DNA of 64,000 bases, taken from Bacteroidales bacterium CF. Its GTDB lineage: Bacteria > Bacteroidota > Bacteroidia > Bacteroidales > UBA932. Shown one piece after another: positions 43,274 to 51,492 of this stretch (position 1 is the first letter of the stretch; each line of letters opens with the position of its first letter). The notes under the pieces are model-generated. The model was not told where the DNA came from and did not search any database. It saw nothing but the letters and a program-made list of their open reading frames with translations. The position numbers and the translations under genes are program-made. Location: contig CP006772.1 in the NCBI GenBank assembly GCA_000473305.1, positions 2,363,805-2,427,804 on the forward strand. The letters run 5' to 3'.

Positions 43274-44506
43274 ATGGCTAAGAGAATAAGGCTCGCTTTG
43301 CATTGGCAGATTCTGATAGGCATCTGTCTCGGTATCCTGTTAGGAATTTTCGGACATGAATATACCATCTATACAAAATGGATGGGGGATCTGTTTCTGA
43401 ACGGCCTGAAAATGGTTGTGATTCCCCTTGTATTCAGCGCTCTGGTCATGGGTGTGTCCAGCATAGGAGAGACAAAGGATCTTGGCCGGATTGCCGGAAA
43501 GACTTTCGGCTATTATGTTTTGACAACACTTATGGCATGTGTTATTGGGCTTGTGTTAGTCAACACATTCAAACCGGGAGAGGGAGTAGACCTCAACCTG
43601 CAGACAAAGGTTGAAAACATTACGACCACTGAGGTCTCTATGATAGATCAGATTGTAAACATTGTGCCTACAAATGTATTCAAGGCTATGGCCGACGGAA
43701 ATATGTTACCTGTTATTTTCTTCGCTATTATGTTTGGTACGTTCATAACTCTCTCCTCACAGAAATCCAGAGTCCTTCTGACCGATGTATTCAACAGTCT
43801 ATATGAGGTTATGATCAAGATGACTTTCCTGGTAATACGTTTTGCCCCTTTCGGCCTTTTCGGGGTAGTATCGTCAATAATAGGCTCCCAGGCGGGTGAT
43901 ACGGCTGCACTAAGTGAAATGTTCGGTAGTCTTGGCATATATGCGGCTATTATTGCCGGGGGTTGCCTTATACAGGGTCTTGGGGTCTTGCCGGCCATAT
44001 TCGTCACCCTTACCCGCAAGAATCCTTTTAAGTTTATGAACCAGATGGGCACAGGCTTGCTTACGACATTCTGCACTGCATCCTCTGCTGCATCATTGCC
44101 TATAACCATACCCGACATTCAGAAGAAAAGTGGTGTCTCGCAAAAAATAGCAGCTTTCTGTCTGCCACTCGGAAACACTGTAAATATGAACGGAACAGCG
44201 TTATTTGAGTGTGTAACAGCAATTTTTGTTGCACAAGTCTATGGAATAGATCTTACTTTAGGACAACAAATTGTTGTTGTCATGACCAGTCTTCTTGCAG
44301 CTGTCGGCGCTGCCGGTATACCTCTTGCCGGCCTTGTAATGCTTGCAGTCGTCCTGAATGCCGTTGGGCTTCCGTTAGAAGGAATCGGACTGGTCCTTGT
44401 CGTACAACAGCCACTTGACATGATACGCTCTGCAGTCAATGTATGGGGAGATCTTACAGGAGCTGCAATAGTAGCGCATAGTGAAGGAGAAAAATTAACG
44501 ATATAA
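43274..44506 (+). CDS. Dicarboxylate/amino acid:cation symporter (DAACS family)
   Basis: A 410-residue inner-membrane transporter of the glutamate/aspartate/C4-dicarboxylate family. It has FLNGLKMVVIPLVFSALVMG, the reentrant-loop serine motif TASSAASLPITI and GNTVNMNGTALFE, the second substrate/cation-binding motif. Eight membrane helices and two hairpins are expected. Substrate could be glutamate, aspartate, serine/threonine or dicarboxylates. It is followed after 2 bases by threonine synthase, which hints at an amino acid such as aspartate, the precursor of threonine. Confidence 0.92.
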   Translation: MAKRIRLALHWQILIGICLGILLGIFGHEYTIYTKWMGDLFLNGLKMVVIPLVFSALVMGVSSIGETKDLGRIAGKTFGYYVLTTLMACVIGLVLVNTFKPGEGVDLNLQTKVENITTTEVSMIDQIVNIVPTNVFKAMADGNMLPVIFFAIMFGTFITLSSQKSRVLLTDVFNSLYEVMIKMTFLVIRFAPFGLFGVVSSIIGSQAGDTAALSEMFGSLGIYAAIIAGGCLIQGLGVLPAIFVTLTRKNPFKFMNQMGTGLLTTFCTASSAASLPITIPDIQKKSGVSQKIAAFCLPLGNTVNMNGTALFECVTAIFVAQVYGIDLTLGQQIVVVMTSLLAAVGAAGIPLAGLVMLAVVLNAVGLPLEGIGLVLVVQQPLDMIRSAVNVWGDLTGAAIVAHSEGEKLTI

Positions 44507-44508
44507 AT

Positions 44509-45618
44509 ATGAAATGCAAATTTATCTGCCCTTCATGTGGGGCAGAATACTCTACCGACGAGCCAATCTGGCGTTGTAATTGTGGAAGTTACCTTGATCT
44601 AGACTACAATCCCGTTTTTGATAAAACCAAGCTTCCGGAAGAGAAGACATTATGGAGATACAGCCAGGTTCTCCCTTTGGACATAAAATCCGCTGTGTCT
44701 TTCAATGAAGGATACACTCCGCTGATAACAATGAATTTCTGGGGAATGGATGTCCTGGGAAAATTGGATTTTCTCATGCCTTCCGGCTCTTTCAAAGACA
44801 GAGGTGCTGCAATTATGATCAGCAAGTGCCGTGAACTTGGAATAAAAGAGATAGTTGAAGACTCATCAGGAAACTCTGCTTGTGCCATTTCAGCATATTG
44901 CGCAAAAGCCGGTATTAAGGCAAACATCTACATGCCGGCCGGCAATTCTGCCGGAAAAACAGTTCAGGTAAGGGCATACGGGGCATCCTTACATCTTATA
45001 GAGGGTAACAGGATTGATTGTGCCAATGCGGCACTTGAAGGGGCAACAAAGAGCTACTATGCAGCACACGCCTGGAATCCCTATTTCCTTCACGGGACCA
45101 AGACTGTAATCTATGAGATCCTTGAACAGATGGAGTGGCAAACACCGGATTATTTCTTTGCACCAGTAGGGAGCGGATCTCAGATTTTAGGAGTATATCT
45201 CGGTCTAAAAGAGCTTGTGAGTGCAGGCATCATCAAACGTATGCCCAAATTGATGGCTGTTCAGAGCGAGAAGTGCTCTCCTTTAAAAGACTATGTAAAC
45301 GGGATAGAGACTCCTGTCTCATCTCATAATCCATCAATAGCTGAAGGAATAGCAATTCACAGGCCTGTCAGGCTGAAACAGATTGTTGAGGCCGTAATCA
45401 AAACCGGTGGCGATTTTGTCACTGTTGATGATGATACAATTATTGAGGCGCTGAAAGCTTCTGCAGCCCAGGGTGTATATATCGAACCAACATCTGCATC
45501 CGCTGTTGCCGCTTTGAAACAATATGCAAACGACCTTCCTGCCGGCTCAAAAGTTGTCGTAGCCCTCACCGGAAACGGATTGAAAGCTTCAGCAAAAATT
45601 GACGGAATAATAAGCTAA
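44509..45618 (+). CDS. thrC: Threonine synthase
   Basis: A 369-residue PLP enzyme of fold type II. The N-terminus CPSCGAEYSTDEPIWRCNCG forms a four-cysteine zinc ribbon seen in many archaeal-type threonine synthases. GYTPLITMN, then LMPSGSFKDRGA (PLP-binding Lys in SFKDRG), SSGNSACAISAYCAKAG and ALTGNGLKA complete the core. It makes threonine from phosphohomoserine. Start ATG lies 2 bases after the symporter stop, so translation is coupled. Related enzymes such as cysteate or diaminopropionate lyases share the fold, but the signatures fit threonine synthase best. Confidence 0.88.
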   Translation: MKCKFICPSCGAEYSTDEPIWRCNCGSYLDLDYNPVFDKTKLPEEKTLWRYSQVLPLDIKSAVSFNEGYTPLITMNFWGMDVLGKLDFLMPSGSFKDRGAAIMISKCRELGIKEIVEDSSGNSACAISAYCAKAGIKANIYMPAGNSAGKTVQVRAYGASLHLIEGNRIDCANAALEGATKSYYAAHAWNPYFLHGTKTVIYEILEQMEWQTPDYFFAPVGSGSQILGVYLGLKELVSAGIIKRMPKLMAVQSEKCSPLKDYVNGIETPVSSHNPSIAEGIAIHRPVRLKQIVEAVIKTGGDFVTVDDDTIIEALKASAAQGVYIEPTSASAVAALKQYANDLPAGSKVVVALTGNGLKASAKIDGIIS

Positions 45619-45652
45619 AAGAGTTGCAGGATTAAAGCCTGCACTCTTTTAT
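45615..45652 (+). terminator. Bidirectional terminator between thrC and a secreted-protein gene
   Basis: AAAAGAGTTGCAGG pairs with CCTGCACTCTTTT around ATTAAAG, with T-runs on both strands. It overlaps the last codons of the convergent gene. Confidence 0.8.
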
Positions 45653-46225
45653 AATATATTTGGCCAACTCTCTTCCTGCCTTAGCAAAAGACTCCTGAAC
45701 CCTGTAACCGACATCATAGTCGTCACCCCAGAAGTTATTTGCAGAGGCATCCATGATTGTAATAACGGCAACTTCAGTGCCGTCACCCTTGTTGATAAGC
45801 CGACATGTCAGGTCAATAGAGGCATTTTTCCTTGCGACACCTACATTGAAACCGGGTTCGATGAAGTCTGCGTTGATTACAAACATGTAGTTTGCTTCTC
45901 CATTAAGATTGACACCCTTTTCTCCCAGATATTTGCCAAAAAGCTCGTTGAATTTAGGCTCATATCTGGATGCCCGGTCATTAATCCAGTTCTCATACCA
46001 AGTCTCCCCATAACCCGATTTTTTGTTATTGTACTCGCTAACCTTCTTCTTCACATATTCACTCTCGGTCAACTTACCCACTTTCATGTTATCATATGTA
46101 AACGAAGTGGCAACTACCTTCTCGCCTTTGAGAACTGCGAGAGACCCTGAACGCAACTTAATACTCTGCGCTCCGGCAGTCAGACAGAGCAACAGAATAG
46201 AAAAAGTAACCAACATTTTTTTCAT
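45632..46225 (-). CDS. Secreted protein of unknown function
   Basis: A 197-residue protein with a signal peptide (MLVTFSILLLCLTAGAQ). No lipobox Cys follows the cleavage site. The mature part is mixed alpha/beta: GSLAVLKGEKVVATSFTYD, YGETWYENWINDRASRYEPK and VGVARKNASIDLTCRLINKG. I do not recognise a family. It resembles periplasmic proteins with a beta-sheet stress-related domain but no catalytic residues stand out. Alone, between thrC and the Ehr operon. Confidence 0.6.
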   Translation of the reverse strand: MKKMLVTFSILLLCLTAGAQSIKLRSGSLAVLKGEKVVATSFTYDNMKVGKLTESEYVKKKVSEYNNKKSGYGETWYENWINDRASRYEPKFNELFGKYLGEKGVNLNGEANYMFVINADFIEPGFNVGVARKNASIDLTCRLINKGDGTEVAVITIMDASANNFWGDDYDVGYRVQESFAKAGRELAKYIIKECRL

Positions 46226-46266
46226 GGCCCTAAATATTATATGATTGTAGTATAAAGATAGTAATT

Positions 46267-47013
46267 TTATCTTCCTGTAAGATCAAGCAGCCCATTGATT
46301 ATTGTCAAAGGATGGGCAGGATTGCCGGGAATGTATAAATCGACCTTATGATTTTTCAGAAAAGATCTGTCAAGTTGGTCCGAATCCTCAAATATACCAC
46401 CACTTATAGCATCTGTTCCGACTAAAACCACAATCTTGGGTTCAGGAATAGCCTCGTAACATATTTCAAGTGCCTTTGCCATATTTTTGGTTATCGGTCC
46501 TGTTATCACAACACCGTCCGCATGTCTTGGAGATGCAACGAAATCTATTCCGAATCTGCTCATGTCAAACTGGACATTATTCGCAGCGTTCAGTTCCAGT
46601 TCACAACTATTGTCTCCACCTGCCGAAACCTGTCTGAGTTTCAACGATCTTCCAAACAGAGATTTTATCTCCTTCCTTATCTCCTCTTCATCAAACGAGA
46701 TCCGACCTTCTTCTCCCTCCTTTACAATCAGTCTCTCCCTGACATTTGAAGCTATTCTGTAATCCTTGGTAAACTGAATCTTTTCCGGGAACTTCAAAGA
46801 ACACTCCCCGCAGAAAGTACACCTCCCAAAATCGATTGATACAGGGGAGAGCCCTATCGCCTTGGTCGGGCATATAGCGGCAAGCGCGGCTCCGTCAACA
46901 GTAACTTTTGAGATTATGGGTCTTCCCCTGAAAATGCCCGGCACTTCCACACTCCTAACATCCGGTATAAACTGTTTACCTTGATGCCACAATATTTTCA
47001 AATGATTAAGCAT
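46267..47013 (-). CDS. Fused ferredoxin-like / NuoB-like small subunit of an Ehr complex (HyfH-HyfI fusion)
   Basis: A 248-residue fusion. Residues 1-80 are a NuoI/HyfH-like ferredoxin, but only one cluster's ligands remain: Cys48 (ICPT) plus Cys65, Cys68, Cys71 (CTFCGEC). The other cluster's CxxCxxC is replaced by TVDGAALAA, and its fourth Cys by Phe75 (FP). Residues 110-248 are NuoB/HyfI-like, yet the N2-type ligands are mostly lost: GDNSCE keeps one of two adjacent Cys, GTDAISGG has Asp201 for Cys, and PGNPAHP has Asn231 for Cys. In complex I this cluster hands electrons to quinone. It may carry a single cluster with no electron path to a membrane acceptor. Confidence 0.85.
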   Translation of the reverse strand: MLNHLKILWHQGKQFIPDVRSVEVPGIFRGRPIISKVTVDGAALAAICPTKAIGLSPVSIDFGRCTFCGECSLKFPEKIQFTKDYRIASNVRERLIVKEGEEGRISFDEEEIRKEIKSLFGRSLKLRQVSAGGDNSCELELNAANNVQFDMSRFGIDFVASPRHADGVVITGPITKNMAKALEICYEAIPEPKIVVLVGTDAISGGIFEDSDQLDRSFLKNHKVDLYIPGNPAHPLTIINGLLDLTGR

Positions 47014-47030
47014 AAGTGACTGTTTTTATT

Positions 47031-48503
47031 CTACAAATCATGACCGCAGTATGAAAGGTTAAAGCTCTTATTACATACCGGAAAATCTGAAATCTCATTA
47101 TTCCTCACTGCCTGCGCCAAAGCCATCCAGTTATGGAGAGAAGGATCCTTGATCTTATATTTTACCAGTTTTCCATCTTTATCTGTAAGTGCGCAATGTG
47201 ATATCTCCCCTCTCCACCCCTCAGTCAGGGATATTACAAAGGAATCAGCTTCCGGGCATACTTGTATGTCTGAAGGCTTTTCGAAATCAGGAATGTTATC
47301 CAGCATCTCTCTTATGTAGGCCAAAGTCTGGCGTATCTCCTCCCTCCTTATCTGTACCCTTGAATAGACATCCCCGTGCCTCTTTAACAGAGGTTCATGA
47401 TTTATCGTCTTTCCATACAGGTTAAAAGGGTGCGATTCCCTGATATCTCTCTTCAGTCCGCTTGCCCTGGCTGCCATTCCCACCGCTCCGATCTCTGACA
47501 TGACATCAAGAGTTACGACACCTGTCTTTTCAAACCTGGAAAGTGCACTTGGAAGGCTTGCAAGTTTTGAGGACATTTCATTAAAATCTGCCTCATATGC
47601 ATTGAGTGCTTCTCGCAACCTTTCAGCCAATTTATCTGTAAATGGGTAGTTAACCTTTGCCGGTCTGATAAGACCTTTTGAAAGCCTGTTACCGCACCAC
47701 TCCTGCATAAAATTTACAATAGGAGTCCTTAGTCTTCCATAAACTGCACTTCCAAGCTGGTATCCGATGTCTCCGCAAAGTGCAGAGAGGTCTCCCGTGT
47801 GAACAGCTACTCTCTCCAGCTCCATCGCAAGGGTTCTTGTAAAATCAAGGTAAGGCTTTCTCTCAAATCCGCACAGGGACTCCCATAAGTTGGAAAAGGC
47901 AGATGTGTGTCCAACGACGGTATCTCCAGCAATACCCTCTGCAAGTGTAGCCTTTTCGAGTATTCCATCCTTATGCCTCATCAAATCTTCAACACCTCTG
48001 TGCTGATATCCGAGAGATATCTCAAGATGCATTATCTGTTCCCCGTTACATATAAAACGGAAATGGCCGGGTTCAATAATTCCGGCATGTATAGGACCAA
48101 CCCCAACCTCATGAAGCTCCTCGCTTCCCGGCTTTAAAAAGGGGTAATCCTCAATTTTCCTGTATGGTTTCAACCATGGATGATCTGAATATTCAATGGT
48201 TAAACTCTCATGTATCTCCCTCTCAAAGTTTTCAAAATTGTGGTTTACTGCAGTAAGTGAAGGGTATTCCGTTTTTTTCACTACTACCGTTGATGAAACC
48301 AATATTTTGTGAGTCAGATCGTCTGCAATACAGCATATAAGAATTACCTTTTCTCCCTCCTCGAACCCGAAAAAGTTCACACAATGCCTTTGGGGCTGCC
48401 CTGAAAGCAATCCTGTATTCAGCTCGAGGAAATTCAGATAATCCAGTGTAGGAATATCTTTCCTGCAAACCTTTTCATTGTTGTATAGAGATATATAATC
48501 CAT
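47031..48503 (-). CDS. Large (NuoC-NuoD / HyfG-like) subunit without NiFe ligands
   Basis: A 490-residue fusion. Residues 1-120 are NuoC/HycE-N-like (FEREIHESLTIEYSDHPW). Residues 130-490 are NuoD/HyfG-like (VGPIHAGIIEPGHFRFICNG, YQHRGVEDLM). NiFe enzymes need a CxxC pair near the start and one at the end of this domain. Here the first site reads EGIAGDTVVGH (190-199) with no Cys, and the C-terminal site reads SFNLSYCGHDL, so Ser484 and Gly487 replace the two Cys. The protein cannot bind a NiFe centre as known. Group-4-type subunits lacking these residues are called Ehr (energy-converting hydrogenase-related); their substrate is unknown. Confidence 0.85.
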   Translation of the reverse strand: MDYISLYNNEKVCRKDIPTLDYLNFLELNTGLLSGQPQRHCVNFFGFEEGEKVILICCIADDLTHKILVSSTVVVKKTEYPSLTAVNHNFENFEREIHESLTIEYSDHPWLKPYRKIEDYPFLKPGSEELHEVGVGPIHAGIIEPGHFRFICNGEQIMHLEISLGYQHRGVEDLMRHKDGILEKATLAEGIAGDTVVGHTSAFSNLWESLCGFERKPYLDFTRTLAMELERVAVHTGDLSALCGDIGYQLGSAVYGRLRTPIVNFMQEWCGNRLSKGLIRPAKVNYPFTDKLAERLREALNAYEADFNEMSSKLASLPSALSRFEKTGVVTLDVMSEIGAVGMAARASGLKRDIRESHPFNLYGKTINHEPLLKRHGDVYSRVQIRREEIRQTLAYIREMLDNIPDFEKPSDIQVCPEADSFVISLTEGWRGEISHCALTDKDGKLVKYKIKDPSLHNWMALAQAVRNNEISDFPVCNKSFNLSYCGHDL

Positions 48504-48509
48504 TTTTAA

Positions 48510-49940
48510 CTAATTAATTATCCTGACAGCCTGTTCAATCATATTTATAAACCTTCCAGGCGTATTGTACGCAAAATATATAGATATAATAATAAGTACA
48601 TATTGTAGAACAGACTCCCATGGACTGATTTTTGGGACATTGGTCTCATCAAAAGATACCGGAGGAATAAAGAGAAGCCTGAACACATTTGTGGCAAATC
48701 CCCAAATTATAACAGTGAGTAATACCAGAAGTATTATCAGCAGAATAATGTGATGTGACTCAAAAAGGGATTGAAAAATCATGAATTCGCTGACAAAAAG
48801 CCCTGAAGGAGGCATCGCTGTCACAGAGAAAAAAGCTACTAGCATGAGTAGTGCTCCCGTTTTATTGTATTTAAAATAATTCCCCAGATCATATATGCTT
48901 TTACTGCCGTATACCCTGTAAATCTGGTTATATTGAAGGAAAAGTGCAGGTTTTATAAGTGTATGAAGCAGTATGTGCAATATTGAAGCATAGATTCCAA
49001 TACCTCCTGCTGCAAGTCCCAGCATTACAACCCCCATATGTTCAATACCGGAATAGGCAAAGAGCCTTTTGATATTTTTCACGCGTGTCATATATACTGC
49101 AGCAACAAAAACAGTCAGAATAGCTGCAATAATAATTACACCATTGGCCCAGCCATGATAAGGTGTGTGTGCAATTACTGCATAGGTTCTGTAAACAGAG
49201 ACAAAACCCACATTCATCAAAGCACTCGCCAATATGGCAGATACAGGACCCGGAGCCTTATCCTTGGCATCTATACCTGCAGTATACATAGGAACAAGCC
49301 CGAGTTTTGCGGTAAATCCGGTGAAAATAAATAGAAATGCCAATTTCAGCCAGAAAGGATTAAGGAGGCTGTAGTTCTTAATCAGAGAGTCGTATGACAT
49401 ATCGTCTATTCCGGCTTGTTTCATTGCCAGACTGAGGAAGAGAATGCCTACATATACCAACGTGATGCTTATAGCGCAGATGAAGACATATTTCCATGTA
49501 CCCTCAAGTGCCTTGACACTCCTGTGGTGATATATCAGCAATGAGGCACTTAGCGTGGTTATCTCGATTAAAATCCATGTTACTGCTATATGGTTTGACA
49601 AGTATGCAGCCCCGGAAGCAGACATCAGGATTGCCAATGCCCCGAAATACATTCCCCTCGAATGCGGAGTCTCACTTTCCTTGTGAAGTTCGATATATCG
49701 GTAGCTATGAAACAATACTGGTATGGAGATAATGCATAAGGCCGACAAGAGCAGAACCCCAAGTGAGTCTGGCTTGAAGAAGAGCGAATGAGAGATTCCC
49801 TGATTTACGAATTCGTATACCCCAAAGGTGACCAGCAGTATGCCATAAACTGAAACAAGCACATAGTTGACTAACCTGTTCTTGTTTATGAACAGGCCAA
49901 TAGCCAGAAGCGCCGAGCATACAAGAAACAGATACACCAT
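48510..49940 (-). CDS. HyfF-like antiporter-type membrane subunit
   Basis: A 476-residue protein with about 14 membrane helices, related to Mrp/NuoL/M/N antiporter subunits and to HyfF. Recognisable segments are ITTLSASLLIYHHRSVKALE, KAPGPVSAILASALMNVGFV and RLFAYSGIEHMGVVMLGLAA, the last being the conserved helix with the channel His/Glu. Such subunits carry the proton or Na+ channel. It lies 4 bases after the hyfE-like gene and 6 before the large-subunit gene, so translation is closely coupled. Confidence 0.88.
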   Translation of the reverse strand: MVYLFLVCSALLAIGLFINKNRLVNYVLVSVYGILLVTFGVYEFVNQGISHSLFFKPDSLGVLLLSALCIISIPVLFHSYRYIELHKESETPHSRGMYFGALAILMSASGAAYLSNHIAVTWILIEITTLSASLLIYHHRSVKALEGTWKYVFICAISITLVYVGILFLSLAMKQAGIDDMSYDSLIKNYSLLNPFWLKLAFLFIFTGFTAKLGLVPMYTAGIDAKDKAPGPVSAILASALMNVGFVSVYRTYAVIAHTPYHGWANGVIIIAAILTVFVAAVYMTRVKNIKRLFAYSGIEHMGVVMLGLAAGGIGIYASILHILLHTLIKPALFLQYNQIYRVYGSKSIYDLGNYFKYNKTGALLMLVAFFSVTAMPPSGLFVSEFMIFQSLFESHHIILLIILLVLLTVIIWGFATNVFRLLFIPPVSFDETNVPKISPWESVLQYVLIIISIYFAYNTPGRFINMIEQAVRIIN

Positions 49941-49944
49941 ACAA

Positions 49945-50574
49945 TCAATCCTTTAAATTTCTTAATACATTTACATCCGGATCATTCAGAACATCTCCGA
50001 TCTTGTTGAAGAATACACCCAGAATGAGTACACTGGCAAATATGTCCAGCATGACGCCAAGATTGACTAAAACGGGCATTTCGTTACCTACAGCAAGAGA
50101 AAGCACAAACACTCCATTTTCAACCACTATGTACCCTATAACGTGTGTTATTATCTTTTTCCTGGATACAATCAGATAGAGACCGGTAAAAAGCGTTGAT
50201 AGAGCCACCACAAAAAATGTCTTGTCAAGGTTGATATCCTTTATAGAGCCTGAAAGCACAATAGTGACCAGAATAATCAAAGTCACAACCATAAGTGAAG
50301 CAAAGTTGGACACATAGGGCTCCGCGACTCTTGTTATCTTATTCTTTTTAATTATATACCCTATAAACCATGGAACAGCAATAGCCTTGAAGACAATTGT
50401 CTCCAGCATTATAAACAACAGATTCGCTGTTTTGACCTCTGTAAGAGTCAGATATGTCGCACCAAAAAGCAAGAAACCCTGGAAAACAAGTATATTCAGA
50501 TATGTCTGTAATCGGTTTGCTATACTCATATAGAGCAGTGTCATGGCAAGTGTTATGAGGAGTATGTCTGTCAT
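49945..50574 (-). CDS. HyfE-like membrane subunit
   Basis: A 209-residue, seven-helix membrane protein corresponding to E. coli HyfE, itself NuoK-like at its core. Features are LLITLAMTLLYMSIANRLQT, VIGYIVVENGVFVLSLAVGN with the conserved membrane Glu (VENGVF), and LGVMLDIFASVLILGVFFNK. It ends with a cytosolic tail DPDVNVLRNLKD. It sits between the HyfC-like and HyfF-like genes, the same order as in the hyf operon. Confidence 0.85.
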   Translation of the reverse strand: MTDILLITLAMTLLYMSIANRLQTYLNILVFQGFLLFGATYLTLTEVKTANLLFIMLETIVFKAIAVPWFIGYIIKKNKITRVAEPYVSNFASLMVVTLIILVTIVLSGSIKDINLDKTFFVVALSTLFTGLYLIVSRKKIITHVIGYIVVENGVFVLSLAVGNEMPVLVNLGVMLDIFASVLILGVFFNKIGDVLNDPDVNVLRNLKD

Positions 50575-50586
50575 CTAAGGTTCATG

Positions 50587-51492
50587 TTAAATAAAAACTC
50601 CTTTTACCATAAGAACTCCGAAGAAAATAAGCATCGACACAGATGTGAGAATTAATATAAACTGCGGATTGTGAGACATTCTGAACCTTGCCATAAACGA
50701 TTCTATTATGCCGGCAGAGACAGCAAAACAAAATTGAACGGCAAAGAACAGTGGAATTGAAACTGAAAGCGGAAGGGCTCCTATGAAAAAATTGGAGATA
50801 ATCGCTCCATACATCGCAAATTTTAGATTGGTAGTATAGAGTATTGTTCCCAGATTAAATCCGCTGTTGTCAAGAATCATCACCTCATGAATCATTGTAA
50901 GTTCAAGATGTGTTTTAGGATCATCCACAGGCATCCTGCTATTCTCAATCATCGCAATCATAACAAAAACAAAAGTTGCCAGCGCACCGAGCATATAGGA
51001 GATGTTATCCTCATAATGAAGAGTGCTGAACAGGTCATGAAATGATGTATGACCGGTAAACAGTGCAAGAGAACCCATCAGAACAAAAAAAGCGGGTTCC
51101 GCAAACAATGAGAATAGAGCCTCCCTGCTTGCCCCCATACCCTCGAAACTGCTTCCCGTATCAAGGGCTGAAATTATGGCCATAAACCTTCCGCACGCCA
51201 ATAAATAGGCGAACATCACAAAATCTCCGTCAAAAGATATCACTCCTGGAATGCCCCCGTGAGGTATCATTAATATTGCTGTCAGGACAGAAGAAATGTA
51301 TATAATGGGTGATATCCTGAATATGAATGATGTCTCCTTGCTGAACACAGAACTCTTTTTCCATAATCTGAAGATATCCCACATAGGCTGAAAAAGACCC
51401 GGCCCCTTGCGTCCCGAACATAGGCTCTTTGTCTTTACCACAACACCCATAAAAAACAGGCTGGTTATCAATATGAGTATCAGACTAACCAT
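50587..51492 (-). CDS. HyfC/HycD (NuoH-like) membrane subunit
   Basis: A 301-residue NuoH-family protein with eight membrane helices. Signatures are VVKTKSLCSGRKGPGLFQPM, WDIFRLWKKSSVF, and DNSGFNLG preceded by MIENSRMPVDDPKTHLELTM, the conserved loop with acidic residues that in complex I couples redox chemistry to ion pumping. It anchors the soluble arm to the membrane. The stop-to-start distance to the HyfB-like gene is zero, so expression is coupled. Confidence 0.9.
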   Translation of the reverse strand: MVSLILILITSLFFMGVVVKTKSLCSGRKGPGLFQPMWDIFRLWKKSSVFSKETSFIFRISPIIYISSVLTAILMIPHGGIPGVISFDGDFVMFAYLLACGRFMAIISALDTGSSFEGMGASREALFSLFAEPAFFVLMGSLALFTGHTSFHDLFSTLHYEDNISYMLGALATFVFVMIAMIENSRMPVDDPKTHLELTMIHEVMILDNSGFNLGTILYTTNLKFAMYGAIISNFFIGALPLSVSIPLFFAVQFCFAVSAGIIESFMARFRMSHNPQFILILTSVSMLIFFGVLMVKGVFI

